A program made the translations under genes and the position numbers. From contig NC_061112.1 in assembly GCF_002878395.1 (NCBI RefSeq), positions 41,844,010-41,908,009 on the forward strand: a DNA stretch of 64,000 bases. The letters run 5' to 3'. Positions 33,450 to 45,989 of this stretch are shown here, piece by piece; position 1 is the stretch's first letter, and every line of letters begins with the position of its first letter. This stretch comes from Capsicum annuum. Taxonomy: Eukaryota; Streptophyta; Magnoliopsida; Solanales; Solanaceae. The notes beneath the pieces were generated by a model that was not told the origin of the DNA, did not search any database, and worked only from the letters and a program-made list of their open reading frames with translations.

Positions 33450-34169
33450 TTAAAATATAAAAGCACGCACATAAAAAGGTAAAAGGATATATGCATAGCC
33501 AAATTACAAAAGAAATAAAAAATGTCATTCATTCAATATTAGTTGCACACCCGAGAAAAAATATTTTGATGGTAGCTAAATGAGGATAGTGGGTGCTATC
33601 TAATTAACCAAAGAACAATCTCTAATCGAAAATAAATATACATAATGTTCAAGAAAAAGGTATTTTCTTCCAAGTGTATATATATACCATGAAACACAAG
33701 TGAGAAAAAAAAAGAGAAAAAAAGTGCACCTCTTCTATGAGGAACCATGAAATTGTACTCGTTGCTCGTGTTATTGTTTTTCACTTTCGGCAGTGCTATT
33801 CAACGATGAAGATGAGCCTCAATTATAAGCATATTTAGGTGTCTCTTAAGATACATTACTTTACAATTAATGTTGAATATGAACGTTTAAAATGGTACTA
33901 AGAATTTATTATGATCTAATTAAGAGAATATGAAACAAATAAGGAAAAGAATTATTAAAAGAATATTAGGTATAACTTTTCCATTTTTGTTGAAACAATT
34001 GAGGAAAAGTAATTCATAAACGAAAAATATGATGAATATATTGAGGGAGCAAATGGTTATTTTCTTTACAAAATGATTAAAATTGGAAAAAAAGTTCCCA
34101 AAAAACCAAAAAAAAGATAAATCTATTTCTCGATCACTAAAGCATATCACATCAACATGGTCATGTTTT

Positions 34170-34211
<42 letters not shown>

Positions 34212-34847
34212 TAGAGAATATATTTTTTAAAAAATTGATGAACCGAATGTGGAGAACTTTGAGAAAATGACAAAAAAGGCCCTTTTATATTTGAGTATAA
34301 GTTTAAAACAGTCCCTTAAATATGCATATAACATTTTGGTCCTTTAAGTTTGTCAAAAATTAATCCTTTTAATCTTTGATTAAATATTTATCAAACTTTA
34401 TTTGTCATGTTTGGCGGGAACCATGTAAAATAAATTTAATAATAAATATCTAGAAAGTCTATTCAAATTTTAGCATATGCAACACAAAATACTGCACTAA
34501 ACACTAAAAGATACTGGAAAAGGAAGAAGCTTTAATTACACTTAATTTCCATAATTTCCATCACATCTAACAAATAAAGTCGGTACATATTTAACAAGAC
34601 TTTTTTTTTATTTAATTTGAAATTTTATTAATAATTAAAATGTCTCAAACATGATGAACTAACCCATCTTAAAAATCCAACTCCTAAATCTATACAAAAA
34701 TAAAATAACATTTGGACCGGCCCAACTAAATGACCCAATCTGAAATACACACATATAATCAGTAGGATTTCCAAATCCGTGCTTAGAGTTGAGCTCCCCA
34801 TTTCTCCTACTCTTTCAATATGTTCATCTTCATCAACCTTTAATTTA
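33450..34847. other. AT-rich non-coding stretch with (TA)n microsatellite
   Basis: (TA)n runs from 34,175 to 34,210. Open frames on the minus strand at 33,596 and 33,920 are short and low-complexity, and resemble no protein. Confidence 0.6.
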
Positions 34848-35516
34848 TTCTTTTTTAGCTCTGGTTATTAATATAGTGCCATAGTTGTACTGGTATAAGG
34901 ATTATTCTAGCTTGTATGAGTAAGTATAGTCCACTCTTGCTCTGTTTATTGCTAAATCTTTTACTGAGAACTTTCTTTGAATCTTGTTGATGTCTCAGTT
35001 CAGATTTTCAGAATGCTTCCAGTTCTTTTTGGTGCTAACACTGTGGGTCTCATCTTCTGAGGCTTGCTTCCTTTTTCAAGTAAGTCATATCCACCTTTGT
35101 ATTTGCTACCTGCCATGTATGTTGCTTTTAAACATCTTCTCTTTTTCACTATATAACTATTACTGGGATGAATATTCTGAGATGCTCGGATCCTCTTATA
35201 ATTGAAAAAAATCAAGTAACTTAGTCACTTGAATCTTATCTGACTTGTTGACCCCCAATATACTGAGATTCCCTTTTTGTTGGCTGGTGTAGATAGACTA
35301 ATTAGCACTTTCACTTTTTTGGTTACTGTAGCCGTTCCAATTTCCTTATCCTTTTACTAAAACTAGCCTCAGATATGGGCATTGTTACTTGTCACTGTTA
35401 AGAATCTTTCCACCTGAGCTTGGTAGCTAACTGAATGCTGTAAATATGAACTTTTCATGCTCAAATGCTAGATTAGCTAAGTAATCCGCAAGTTGATTGC
35501 CTTCTCTAAATATATG

Positions 35517-38500
35517 CTATATTTGTACCTGCTTATCTACCACTAATTTCTTTATTTGTTTTATTGTGCCTTCTATCTTCCACAGTGCTTTCCATTCATC
35601 AATTAGGAACTTCTGCATTGCTAGTGAATTTTTCTGGATAATTACTTTGTCTTGACCTGCATGATTACAATGAATGGCTGCCCGTAATATAGCCTCAGCT
35701 TCTGCTATCATGTTATCTGTATCTTTAATTATTGATCCTTCTGCATGTATTAGATCACCCTGTACATCCTTAAAGTAGAATGCCCATGAACTATTACCTA
35801 GATTCCCTTTTGATGATTCATCTGTATTGTATTTACACCAACCTTGCCTTGGAAATTCCCATAGTACCACCTTAGAACTGACTTAACTAGCTTAGCTGCT
35901 GTAGGATTGATGGCCAGTCCATTGCAAAATCCCGAGCTAGTTTTCTCTCCTTCAGTGACATCCTTAGTTGTCTTGTGACATTGAATATCAATCTATGCAC
36001 ATTGATCTCTTTCCCTTCATGCTTCTTAGCATTTGTTCTATTCCATAATTCTTACAATATGATTGCTGATATTGCTCTAAAATAAACTTTCTTCCTTTGT
36101 TTAACCCGAGCATTCTACCAAGCATATATTATTTTTCTTAAGCTCATTCCTTGTATACTAATTCCTGTAAAAGAAGAAAAGTAGGACCAGGTCCTGTTAG
36201 CTGAAGCAGATCTCAGTAGCACATGGGATATGGTCTCTTGGGCTGGGGTTTGATAACACCAGCACTTAGAAAGACCATGTATTCCCCATCTCCTAATAGT
36301 ATCATCTACTGGGATCCTCCTTTCCACATTCTCCACATAAAAAACACCATCTTTAATGGCATCCCCTTAATCCATAGTTGCTTGTATAAATTATTAGGTT
36401 CCCCCCTATGCCTCACATAATGCTAAGCTGATCTTACTGTGAAATTACCTCTTACTTTCAGACTTCAAATTATTTTTTCCATTTGATTTGTTTGCTCTAT
36501 AGGTCTTACTTTGAGAAGTACATGATCCACTATTTCATCAGCAAACAACCTCTTTAGTACCTTCTCATCCCAATACCCATTAGTCATTAGGTCCCTTACA
36601 TATTGATAACTAGAATCCCATTCCTTACTTTCCTGTATAAGAGAATAAAAATCTCCCAGTATACTCCAATTATCATACCATGTATGAGCATATTCTCCCC
36701 TAATCTGCCATAAAATAAGATGACCAATGAGATCCCTGACTTGTAAAATCTTTTTTCAAACTTGAGAGTCACTACCTACTCTCCACATGAATTTTTTTGG
36801 ATGGTACTTTCTGCAGTACTTATTGAGCATGAAATCAGTCCAGATGGAACTCTTAGTTTTAAAATTCCATCACAATTTACAAAAGAGATCTGGTGATACA
36901 TCACGCAATATTCTGCACCCCAACCCCCCTTCTTCTTCAGGTAAACACATACTTGACCATGAAATCCAATGTCTTCCTCTTCCCCTATAGTACTACTCCA
37001 GAAGAACTTTGCAAATATCTTTTGAATAGTATTTAGGACATTCTTAGGGGGGTTCATCACAGAGAGACAATGTATAGGTATACTTTACAAAACATATTTA
37101 ATAAGGACTGCTCTACCTTCATAGGACAATAACTTTCCTTTCTAGGCTTGTAACTTGCTACCTTTCTTCTTTCTCATGTAAAAAATAGGACGCCCCAGGT
37201 AATTTAAGGGGAACTCTTGTCTCAGAATTCCTGTTGCAACTTCTGCCATTATCACTACACCATTAGACACACTTTCATGTAAATAAATGGCACTCTTTTC
37301 CTTGTTAATTTTTTGACCTGACAAACATTCATATTTCTCCAAAGTTGATGTTACCAACTATAAAGTACCAGGTCTACCTTACAAAGAATGATCATATCAT
37401 CTACAAAGGCAAGGTGATTGATTTTTGGACTCCTTCTGAGCATCCCAAATAGTCTGAATTCTTTCCTAACCATGAGTTTCTTCAAACTTCTAGATAAGAC
37501 TTCTAGTGCTATGATAGACAGTATAGGGTAAAGTGGATCCCCTTGCTTCATCCCCTTAGTGGATTTAAAGAAATCTTTTGACTGTCCATTTAATAGTATT
37601 GAGTACCAGTTGTTTTTCAGTAGCCTAAATACCATATCAATCAGCTCTTCGAAAAATCCTATTCTCCCCAGAAATTTAATCAAGAACAACCATTCTACCC
37701 TATCATAAGCCTTCATCATATCAAGCTTCATCACCATATTAGGAGGCTTTCCCCTTTTCCTGATTTCAAATACTATTTCTTGGACCACCAATATGTTTTC
37801 AGATATACTTCTTCATTGGACAAAACTAACTTATTCTTCAGACACAATATAAAAATTAATACCCTTAATCCTTTCATAAATAATTCTAGAAAAGATTTTA
37901 TTCATAAAGTTGCTAAGAGATATTGGTCAAAGATCTGAGAAAGTATTTACCACTAACTTCTTTAGTAGTAGCACCAAATTTGTATGAGTAATATCCCTTG
38001 GAAGGTCATATCCATAGAAAAAAGCTATGATCATCTGATGCAGGTCCTTTGAAATAATACCTCATGCATCTTGATAGAATGCACCTGTCATGCCATCTAG
38101 ACCCCCTACACTATTCCTATTTAATCCCGTTACTGCCACATGTACTTTCTCCGAAGTTGGTACTTTATTCAAATCTTTATTCTGGAAATCTGTTACCACC
38201 TTTGGTAACTTATCTAGCATTGAAAAATCTTCAGCATTCTCTTGTTTCTTAAATTTTGTCTGAAAGAAAGATTCTGCTGTCTCAGTTATGTCTTCTTGCT
38301 TTTCCATCCAGATCTCTTATTCATTTTGAATTATCTTTCTTCCTTTGAAAACTGTATGAAAAAACTTTGTGTTCCTTTCTCTATCTTTAAACTACCCAAA
38401 ACCTGTTTTCTGCCTCTAATAATCTTCCTCTCTTTTCAACTAGATTGCTAATTCAGCCTGTGCCTGTGATAGTTTAGCCCTATTATTTCCCGATGGCTTT

Positions 38501-39450
38501 TCTTCTAATTGATTCTCTCTTACTTTAATTACCTCCTCCAATGTGGCAATTTCTTAGAAAATATTTCCAAATGTTTGCTTACTTTACTTGGTCAAAGCAA
38601 CTTTTGTTGTGTTAAGCTTTTGATAAAACATAATAAAGGGATTTCCTTCACTTTCTGTAGACCAATTCTCTTAAATAACCTCCATACAAGATTCTTTCTC
38701 CAGAATGAAATTAAAAAATCTAAAGGTTCTGATTAGCTGGTCAGTTGACTTGCTAAACTACAATAATATTGGAGCATGGTCAGACCTACTCCTTACAAGA
38801 TTTTCCAATTCCATGATTGGAAACAACTCCTGCATTTTGTCATTAATCAACACTCTATCCAACCTCTTGAAAATACATTCTTCATCAATTCTTCCATTAC
38901 ACCAAGTATATTTACTTCATTTGAAAGCACATTCTTCCAGGTTAGACATCTAATACAATGATTGAAATCACCTGTCTCATTAACTGTGACTTGTAATCCT
39001 CCTAGTTTCTCCTTCTTATTTCTAATTACATTAAAATCTCCACCTAAAAACCATGGATATTGTATATTAATAGCCAACTCTCCTAGTGATTCCCACATCA
39101 TAAACCTTTTATTCTGGTTGCATTTTGCATTGTGACAAACACCTCTGCACCAACATATTGATTTTCTAGTTTGAGAGTTAGCTGTTGATCATCATCCTTA
39201 ATAATAAAATATTCAATAATAGCATCCATAAAAGCCTATATTTTTCCTAAATATTTCACAAGTGTATCTGCATTCTCAATCGACTTTTATACTCCTCTAT
39301 ACTATGACTTTCTTGAAATGGCTCTATTAGACCAATGAAACCAAAATGATACCTTCTATGCATTATGATCAACCTTGTGAATGCCTTCTATGTATTAACA
39401 GACCTGATGTTCCCAACTAAGGCATTTACTTTGATAAATATTTAAGCATG
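35517..39450 (-). pseudogene. LINE ORF2: endonuclease, reverse transcriptase, zinc-binding, RNase H, disrupted
   Basis: Endonuclease: about 39,420-38,850, with Asn-Ile-Arg-Ser-Val-Asn near the start and Gly-Gly-Asp-Phe-Asn-Val-Ile near 39,040. Reverse transcriptase: 38,307-37,142; the 146-codon open piece at 37,791-37,351 has the first catalytic Asp in Leu-Asp-Met-Met-Lys-Ala-Tyr-Asp, the Met-Lys-Gln-Gly-Asp-Pro-Leu loop, and Phe-Val-Asp-Asp at about 37,407-37,396, so both key aspartates survive. Zinc-binding region: 36,336-36,115, with Cys and Glu-Thr-Ile-Ser-His. RNase H: 35,870-35,517, starting Trp-Cys-Lys-Tyr-Asn-Thr-Asp-Glu. Stops and shifts between these pieces abolish a single protein. 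Confidence 0.75.
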
Positions 39451-39469
39451 TGACTCCTTGTCTTCATTG

Positions 39470-41018
39470 TACTTACCCTTGATTTTTTTGCTTCTCTTCT
39501 ATTTTTTCCCATGCTTTGTATTCAGTGACTGGACCTGATTTGGATATAAATTGCCTTCAATTATTGCCTTTGCAATATTATCTACCAAATCCTCAGCATC
39601 TAAATCTTCATTCTTACTATTCACTATTTCTATCAAATTGCCTACTTCCATTGTTATTGGTAGCACATCCTCTAATATCATATCTTGTTTGTCAGCCTTA
39701 TCATACTTAAAAAATGTCAAGTCTGCATTATTCTGCACCCCCTCCTGTCTCTGTTGTGCTTCATTGTCCATATCTGTAGTGTTGCTGCTACTTCTCTTTG
39801 CACATTAATTTCTTTGTTAATGTTAGATTGATATTGTTTCTTCTTTGTACTTGGCTGGTCTTCTGATGCTACTTCTGCTCCTTTGACAAAGCTTTTAGTC
39901 ACACAATATTTTGTAATTTTCTGATTGGGTATGATGTTGTCTTCTTGTTGGTGTTCCTGTTGCTCTTGGTTCAGTATATCAAAAGCATTTGATATCTAAA
40001 TCTCCTATGCGTTGTCATCTACCTCTCCGACTATATACCCATATTTGTATTTTCTATATTTGTTCTTTCTTTGAAGCCATTGATTCTTATTGTTCTCCTT
40101 TGCTACAACTTTCTGTCCTTGCTCATTTCTTTTTTTCTTTTTTTTATTATTATCTTTGACCTCTCTTTGTCCTTGAATATTCTCATACATCTCCGGATGA
40201 ATGTTCCAACAATAGGCTTCATTATGAACCTGTAAGAAACATTCCTTATAGTATTTTGGCTTGTGATCATACTAAATATTTATCCACTTGGACTTGATTT
40301 CTCCACTTATATCATCTTCTTCATTGATTTTCACTCTATTTGGTAACTTTACCACAAGGTCCATTTCTGTCTTCACCCTTACATAGCTTGGTCTTATGTG
40401 ATTTTTGGTAGCCATGTCCACCATTAATGATTTTCCTACTGCTGATGTAATATAAAATATTGCTTTTTTAGCAAAGAAGTTTGATGGTAAATCTGCCATT
40501 GAAATCCATGCAATGCCTATTGTAGTTTCAATATCTGGTTCAAACCATGGATCCCATTTGAGGGTTCTCATTTGCCAGTACATATGATTGATCTTAATGT
40601 AATGAGCAACTGTTGATAAAAATTGAGCATAATCTTCTAGATGATTCAATTGTATCGATATATGTTGTGAATTCATTACTCCTATAGAACATTCTCCTTT
40701 GATACGATATTGAATTGGAATAGATTTGCGTAGTGCATTAATATCCGGCTTACCATAAGAGAACTTACCAATGACTGCATACTGTAGATTTTCTTGTATT
40801 ATTAAGGACTTCACCTATGATTACTTCCACGTCACAGTTGGTTCCCCATGCATCATTATGACTGGTTTAGGGGGAACCCTATTATTTTCATGCACTTAAG
40901 CTTTATTCCTCATTAGGTATACATACCTTGGTGTCACATACTGCTGCTTCTCTCCTTCTACAATCTTTTGCTTCATATCTTCATCCGGTGGATCAGCTCC
41001 ATCGAAATTAGTAGCCAT
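39470..41018 (-). pseudogene. LINE ORF1-like protein (DUF4283-type plus zinc knuckle), disrupted
   Basis: The start ATG is at 41,018; the protein begins Met-Ala-Thr-Asn-Phe-Asp-Gly-Ala-Asp-Pro-Pro. A few in-frame stops near 40,900-40,810 precede a 180-codon open stretch (40,814-40,272). That stretch has the features of the DUF4283 domain of plant LINE ORF1 proteins: Tyr-Ala-Val-Ile-Gly-Lys-Phe, a Trp-Asp-Pro-Trp-Phe segment, then Ile-Gly-Ile-Ala-Trp-Ile and Leu-Pro. A degraded zinc knuckle follows after a stop (about 40,260-40,200): one Cys is Tyr and the Gly before His is Val. The rest, to 39,470, is Lys/Gln/Asn-rich and acidic. ORF1 proteins bind the LINE RNA. Confidence 0.65.
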
Positions 41019-41100
41019 TGTTATCGGAATTCGATCAAAGTTTTAAGTTTTTCCACTCCGTTATTAGGGTTTTTCTTGTACTTTCAAATAGCTAGAAAGA

Positions 41101-43010
41101 GTGAAATTTTAATATAGTAACAAAGACTAAAGTGTTTAAAAGCTAGTTTGACTTAAAAATTTTAAAATAAATCAATTTAAACAGACTCTAAAAAGTGTTA
41201 ACTTTTGACAAATATAAAAGATCAAAGCTATCCAGTGCAAACTTAAGGGACTCATTATTTCATCTCATACAACTCAAGCAAGAAAACTCAAATACTAGTT
41301 GCTATGAATATGGATAAACCTACCCTTAAACAAAAGTCACATTTTGATGATTTTCTAAAATTAAAAAGTAGCATGGATGATAGCTTTTCGAACTGTCAAC
41401 TAATATTTAGCCACTATTTTAAATGTAGTTAAGAAATCATTATTCTGGTAAGAAATATATAATTTTGACTAAATGCCTCTAGTTAGAATAACAAAAAACC
41501 CCTATGGTGAAATTCAAAAGTTTTACGAGTGCACACTTCGCTGGAATACGGACTCAAGCATCCTTTCATGGAGTTTGGATCGTCACATAATTCAAATTTC
41601 ATCATTTTGTTGGATCTTGAACTTTAGGTTTGCATGTCTAATTTTGGGATCTGTATTGTCCAACTAATTACAAAGTAGTTAAATACTAATCAATTTTGAG
41701 GTGGTGGCTAATTCTTAAGTAATTAATAATTGTAAAAATGGCTATTTACCCCTTTTTCAAGGTGCTTTTTTTAATGAAAGAGAATTAATACATAAGTTAC
41801 TAGTTTTAAACATAAGGAGAATGAGATGCCAACAACATCATCTAAAACATGTGAATAAATGCTAAAAGGGATGTAAATTTTATTTAAAACAAAATGCTTG
41901 TCTAAAAGCTAAATTGGCTAAATCATCAGCTATCAAAGCCTCCTTGAAGTTATGGGAATAAAAACCACCTAGTTACTAGTTAAGAGGTGCGGAATGTGGT
42001 TGACAATATCACCATTTTGATGAGGCTCAATTCTTCATTTCACAGCATATGAACTACACAAGCATTATAAATTTGAAAGACAACTCGAGGCCACCTTCTA
42101 TCTTAGGATTCCTAAAGGTCAGGGAGAACTCCCCATAAGCTCTGCTCTGATATGTACAAACTCCAAATTTGCATGAAAAACTTCCAGGAAAGCTATTATA
42201 AGAAATATGAAATACACTATCAATGGGTCCTATCAAAAAACACTTTTAAAAACCCCTATATGCGTTCAAAGTTACCCACCTAATGCTATTGGAAGTGAAC
42301 CAGTCGACTTGCAATCAAGATAGGACCTCCATAATAGCTTGGCTGACCCTATTATCTAGAATATAGTATAATCAGCATCGTGTGGCTCAAATAAATAAAG
42401 TTTATGCAACCTCTCTTGATTGTTGACTATAACTCATATATATTCTTCTGGGGTGCACCACAGAAATGGGGAGGATCCATCATAACGAAGTGATTGAACA
42501 TTTTCTGCTCCTCTATAGACAATACTGGTCTAGCCAAAACCCTAGGAGAAATAAGAGGGACTGGTAAACCATTCATATAGAGAGATTCAGTAGCAACTAG
42601 ATGCGTCTCAGGTGTTTATGCTTGCACTGGATCGAGAGTCTGACTCTCAACTCTAGTCTTAGAACCATAGGGAGTGACATGTAGGACTTTCATCTAAGAC
42701 ATGTTGGATTTTAAGTGAATATGTGAATGGAAAGGGAAGCGAACAAATAGAGGGAAAGTGAAGTGAGTTTTTCACTTTAAGAAAGCAAAGTTCTTCCACA
42801 TTGGTGGGAGAAAGGAACTTTCTTATGCTTATATTATGAAGTATTCCTTTAAGAGAATAGTGAGGCAAGAACAAGACATGCCTCACCCTGTCGTTGTCAC
42901 TCACTTGCTCAACTCGGCTTCGAATTTGGATTAGTCAATCGATCAAGATATTGTATTTTTGGACATGTAAGGTTTTTACTCCAATAGAAAAATTTTCTCC
43001 ATTAGCGGAC
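41101..43010. other. Non-coding stretch
   Basis: No recognisable domain, RNA gene or element end. The short frames at 41,473-41,667 (plus) and 42,054-42,236 and 42,659-42,904 (minus) resemble nothing I know. Confidence 0.5.
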
Positions 43011-43440
43011 GTAGTCACAATGAACCTACCCTTCGAGGCAAGAGACACATTGGTTGGGGTAAAACTGTGATCTGCATGTGCACCTGGAGACCTGCGGGTG
43101 TAGGTCTAACTAGGTGCCACACAGAACATACTGGAAATTGCCAAACACCAACTACGGATAAAGGTCTAGCATAAGACCAGCGCAGACCCAACGTAGGTCA
43201 CATACTATTCCATAATGTTGTCTAATTTTGTGAACCATTGCTTTATTTCTGAAGCAATGCCTTTTGGATATAAATACCTAAACTTTTACTCAGGTAAAGA
43301 TATTTGACTTGAAAATATCTTCTTCTTCTAAAAGAAAAATCTAGTGTGATCTTTAAATCGTTGAGTGATTTTAAGATCAAATTAAAAAATTTGAGGTACC
43401 ACTATTTGTTAAAATGAATTATTTTATCCTAGGAGGAAAG
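43011..43440 (+). repeat. Possible LTR fragment
   Basis: The stretch combines a GC-richer part (GACCTGCGGGTGTAGGTC, GACCCAACGTAGGTC) with a TATAAATACC box at 43,270 and an AT-rich leader, which resembles an LTR promoter. It abuts the inverted LTR fragment that follows. No partner copy is present. Confidence 0.3.
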
Positions 43441-43444
43441 ATTT

Positions 43445-44205
43445 TTCACGACTCAAGGCTACCCCTAGTCATAACACAGTGCTTAAGGCCATAAGTGAGC
43501 CCAAGCTAACCCTTGATCTGGTACCTGCTGTGAGCACTGAATAAAATAATAATATGAGCATTATATGTGGGAGCTAAATTGATAAAAACTCTGTCAAGAT
43601 GAAATACTAAAACAACACCCAACGTGTCTAAAACTGCTAATAAAACTAAAAATAATTCTGAACATCTGAAATCCTCTAAACTATGAGAAGTTGATAGGAC
43701 AAACCCCTAACTAACTACTACTGACTGAAATAATGAAAATACTAAAACAAATATAAATAAATTATCCTATGAGGAATTGCCCCAACTACTACTGAGTGGT
43801 ACTGAACTGACTAAGGGCGATCGGGGAACTGAGCATTCGAACCTTGTTATAAGACAACATAGCACCAAAAAAAGTGTGCGGTAGTACTTTGAATGTACTG
43901 GTATATGAGATAAGGACTAAATGAAATACATATGGATACTGACGTGAATGCATGAACATGTAAAACTAATACAAGATCAAGTAAAACATATACTGAAATA
44001 ATCTGTAAAAACCGACTAACTGAATTACTGATAAACTGAACACTTGGTCATGCAAACCTGAGCTCATATAATCTGAATACTGGACTGAAAGTATGGGAGC
44101 TATCATATAATCGAAATTCCCCAATCTGAGCTAATCGGGGTCCAACCTATAACCCCAGTTGGAAGGGTGTCAGTACTTTCCACGGGTACTAACACTGGCA
44201 ATGTG
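43445..44205 (-). repeat. Inverted chromovirus LTR fragment
   Basis: The complement of 44,130-44,180 gives CCCTTCCAACTGGGGTTATA followed by GGTTGGACCCCG, the same block found in LTRs A (about 752 and 10,850) and C (51,680, 60,915). The left part (GGTACCTGCTG, CCTGAGCT-like words) corresponds to the LTR 3' part in reverse. The fragment stops abruptly at about 44,205, next to the start of LTR D. Confidence 0.6.
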
Positions 44206-44211
44206 GATTGA

Positions 44212-45774
44212 TGTGCTATAGAAATATAGCACTTTCAACACTTAAAACTATAAAAATATGCAAGTTTCTTAGGTTATTTTATTAGATATGACACATTTTG
44301 GGTATGTTTTGCAGGAAACTAGGTTTTGGATGCTAAGTTTGTGGAAAAAATAAAAATATGGTATTTTTGGCTACTTATGTGAGCAATCTTGGGTATTCGT
44401 GACACTTTAGGGATTATACGTTACCAATGCATGTGATGAAAGTTGAAGATTTAAAGTTTGGTTGAAAGTATTGAAGGGCCTGACGCTTACCTATGTCTAC
44501 ATGTGGACCACATATAGCACGTGTGGTCTGTATAAAACTAAGGTAAGTGTTGAAATTAATGATATAGAGAGTGAAAGAGCTGAGAAAGGACTTCTAGCAC
44601 CTACCTATGTTAACATGAGGACCACATGTTGGCAAACATGTGTCATACATCCAAATTCCCGAGAGCAGAGCTGCAGGATTTTTTGTATGAGCACATGAGG
44701 TGGCCACATGTGCCCATCTTCTGTCCGTATGTGCCATATATGTCCAAGGCTAGGCCGTATGTGGACACCACATGTGTCCACCGACCTTTTTTGTGTCCTT
44801 TTTTGTCTGGTGTTTGATTTTAGAGTTTTCTCATGTACTATAAATACCCTTTATGTGTTTTTAGTAGAAGTTACACATTCTTGATACTTACAAACATATT
44901 TTGGATTCTGAGATTCGATTATTGTCTTGGAATTCTCTTTTATTGGTTTTGATTGATTAATTCATTTATAGTTTTGGGTTTTTACTTAAGATTATTGTGA
45001 TTTCATCTTATGCTTTTAATCATGAATGTTGTTGATTAATTTACAAGCATGAGCAGCTAAAAACCCTCAGCTATGGTTGTTTAAACCCTAGTGGATTGAC
45101 AAAGTAGGGGAAGTACTATTGTTGTTTTGAACCAATACCCATACATTCATTATATTATGTTCACTTTAATTGTTATCTTAGCGGTTGCAAATTTTAGAAT
45201 CCCACCTAGATTATTGCTACTTACTTCAAAAGAAGAGTAGTGGACTAGGAAAAGATAATTACAACAGTAATTTAAAGTTTAGCTGTCGATCCATGCTACT
45301 AGGTATTATCTATGTAATATGGTTATCTTTCATCTAATAACTAGAGACTCAAAAGGTAATAGTTAACTAGGATCAAGATAAGGTTAGTAAGGCGACATCT
45401 TGAGACTCAAAAGGTAAAGGGTAAAATCTATCTATTCGTCCAAAAGACTATATATGGTACATAACTTATCAGATTCTACATGTAAGGTATAGAGTTGATT
45501 CAATAAATCATGATAAGCCTACGGAGTAGAGAAGCCAGGGGGTGCACAATCCTAATGTTCACCTATGACTGATTACAACTAAAGTTGATATTCGCTATTT
45601 GTTCGATATTGCTATTGAAAACCCTCATTTACTTTTCCAATTTTTCCCGTTGATTACAACAACTGAGATCCACGATTTCATGTATTCTCTTGGGATTCAA
45701 ACCCAACCTTTGTTGGGTTACTATATTTGGCAGCGATCGTATAACTTTGGAGTAGAGGTGTAGCTTGGGCGTCA
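44212..45774 (+). repeat. LTR of Athila-like element D
   Basis: It starts TGTGCTATAGAAATATAGCAC (an inverted repeat at the very tip) and ends GGGCGTCA, just before a primer-site-like sequence. Its last 100 bp (GGGATTCAAACCCAACC, GTTGGGTTACTATATTTGGC) match the end of the solo LTR at 58,967-60,460. The middle contains repeated ACATGTGG/CCACATGT words at 44,480-44,790, and open frames there are not genes. No right LTR of D is in the window. Confidence 0.6.
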
Positions 45775-45781
45775 CTAAATT

Positions 45782-45802
45782 TTTGCGCCATTATTGGGGA
45801 AT
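45782..45802 (+). other. Degraded primer binding site of element D (tRNA-Asp type)
   Basis: TTTGCGCCATTATTGGGGAA lies eight bases after the LTR end. It resembles the tRNA-Asp-type primer site of Athila elements with one missing base and a few transitions. Confidence 0.5.
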
Positions 45803-45989
45803 ACAGTGTTGATTTATGAATTAAAACTGTTGTAATTTTTGGGTTTTTTTTGTTTTTGTTCTTAGTTAGGCATACGCTGGTGTATGCCTAACACATGGAG
45901 TAGAGGCAATCCCTTAATTCCAATGAATCCAAATCCAGAAAGGATCCTATATTTTCTATCTTGAACTGATTCTTTTCTCCATCCAGGAT

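Larger units (their letters stand above)
34848..41100 (-). mobile_element. L1-type LINE, nearly complete, inactive
   Basis: Read right to left: a 5' leader, ORF1-like protein from 41,018, ORF2 with endonuclease, reverse transcriptase, zinc-binding region and RNase H, then a 3' untranslated region ending in TATATTAATAACCAGAGCTA and a short A run near 34,850. The order ORF1, endonuclease, RT, zinc-binding and RNase H is that of plant L1 LINEs. No target duplication was found. Many stops interrupt both proteins. Confidence 0.75.

Noticed and set aside
33596..34150. Minus-strand frames with hydrophobic, Phe-rich products
   Set aside because: They are low-complexity translations of AT-rich DNA with no signal or domain I recognise.
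34984..35205. 73-codon plus-strand frame
   Set aside because: It is antisense to the LINE 3' region, is hydrophobic by composition and matches nothing.
38064..39808. Several plus-strand frames
   Set aside because: They are the antisense shadow of the LINE coding region on the minus strand.
34250..41270. Similar AT-rich words on both sides of the LINE (34,260-34,400 and 41,160-41,270) as possible target or inverted repeats
   Set aside because: The similarity is patchy and low-complexity, and no exact duplication could be defined.
44462..44817. Overlapping open frames with repeated Thr-Tyr-Val-Met motifs
   Set aside because: They follow from the repeated ACATGTGG/CCACATGT words in LTR D, not from a protein.
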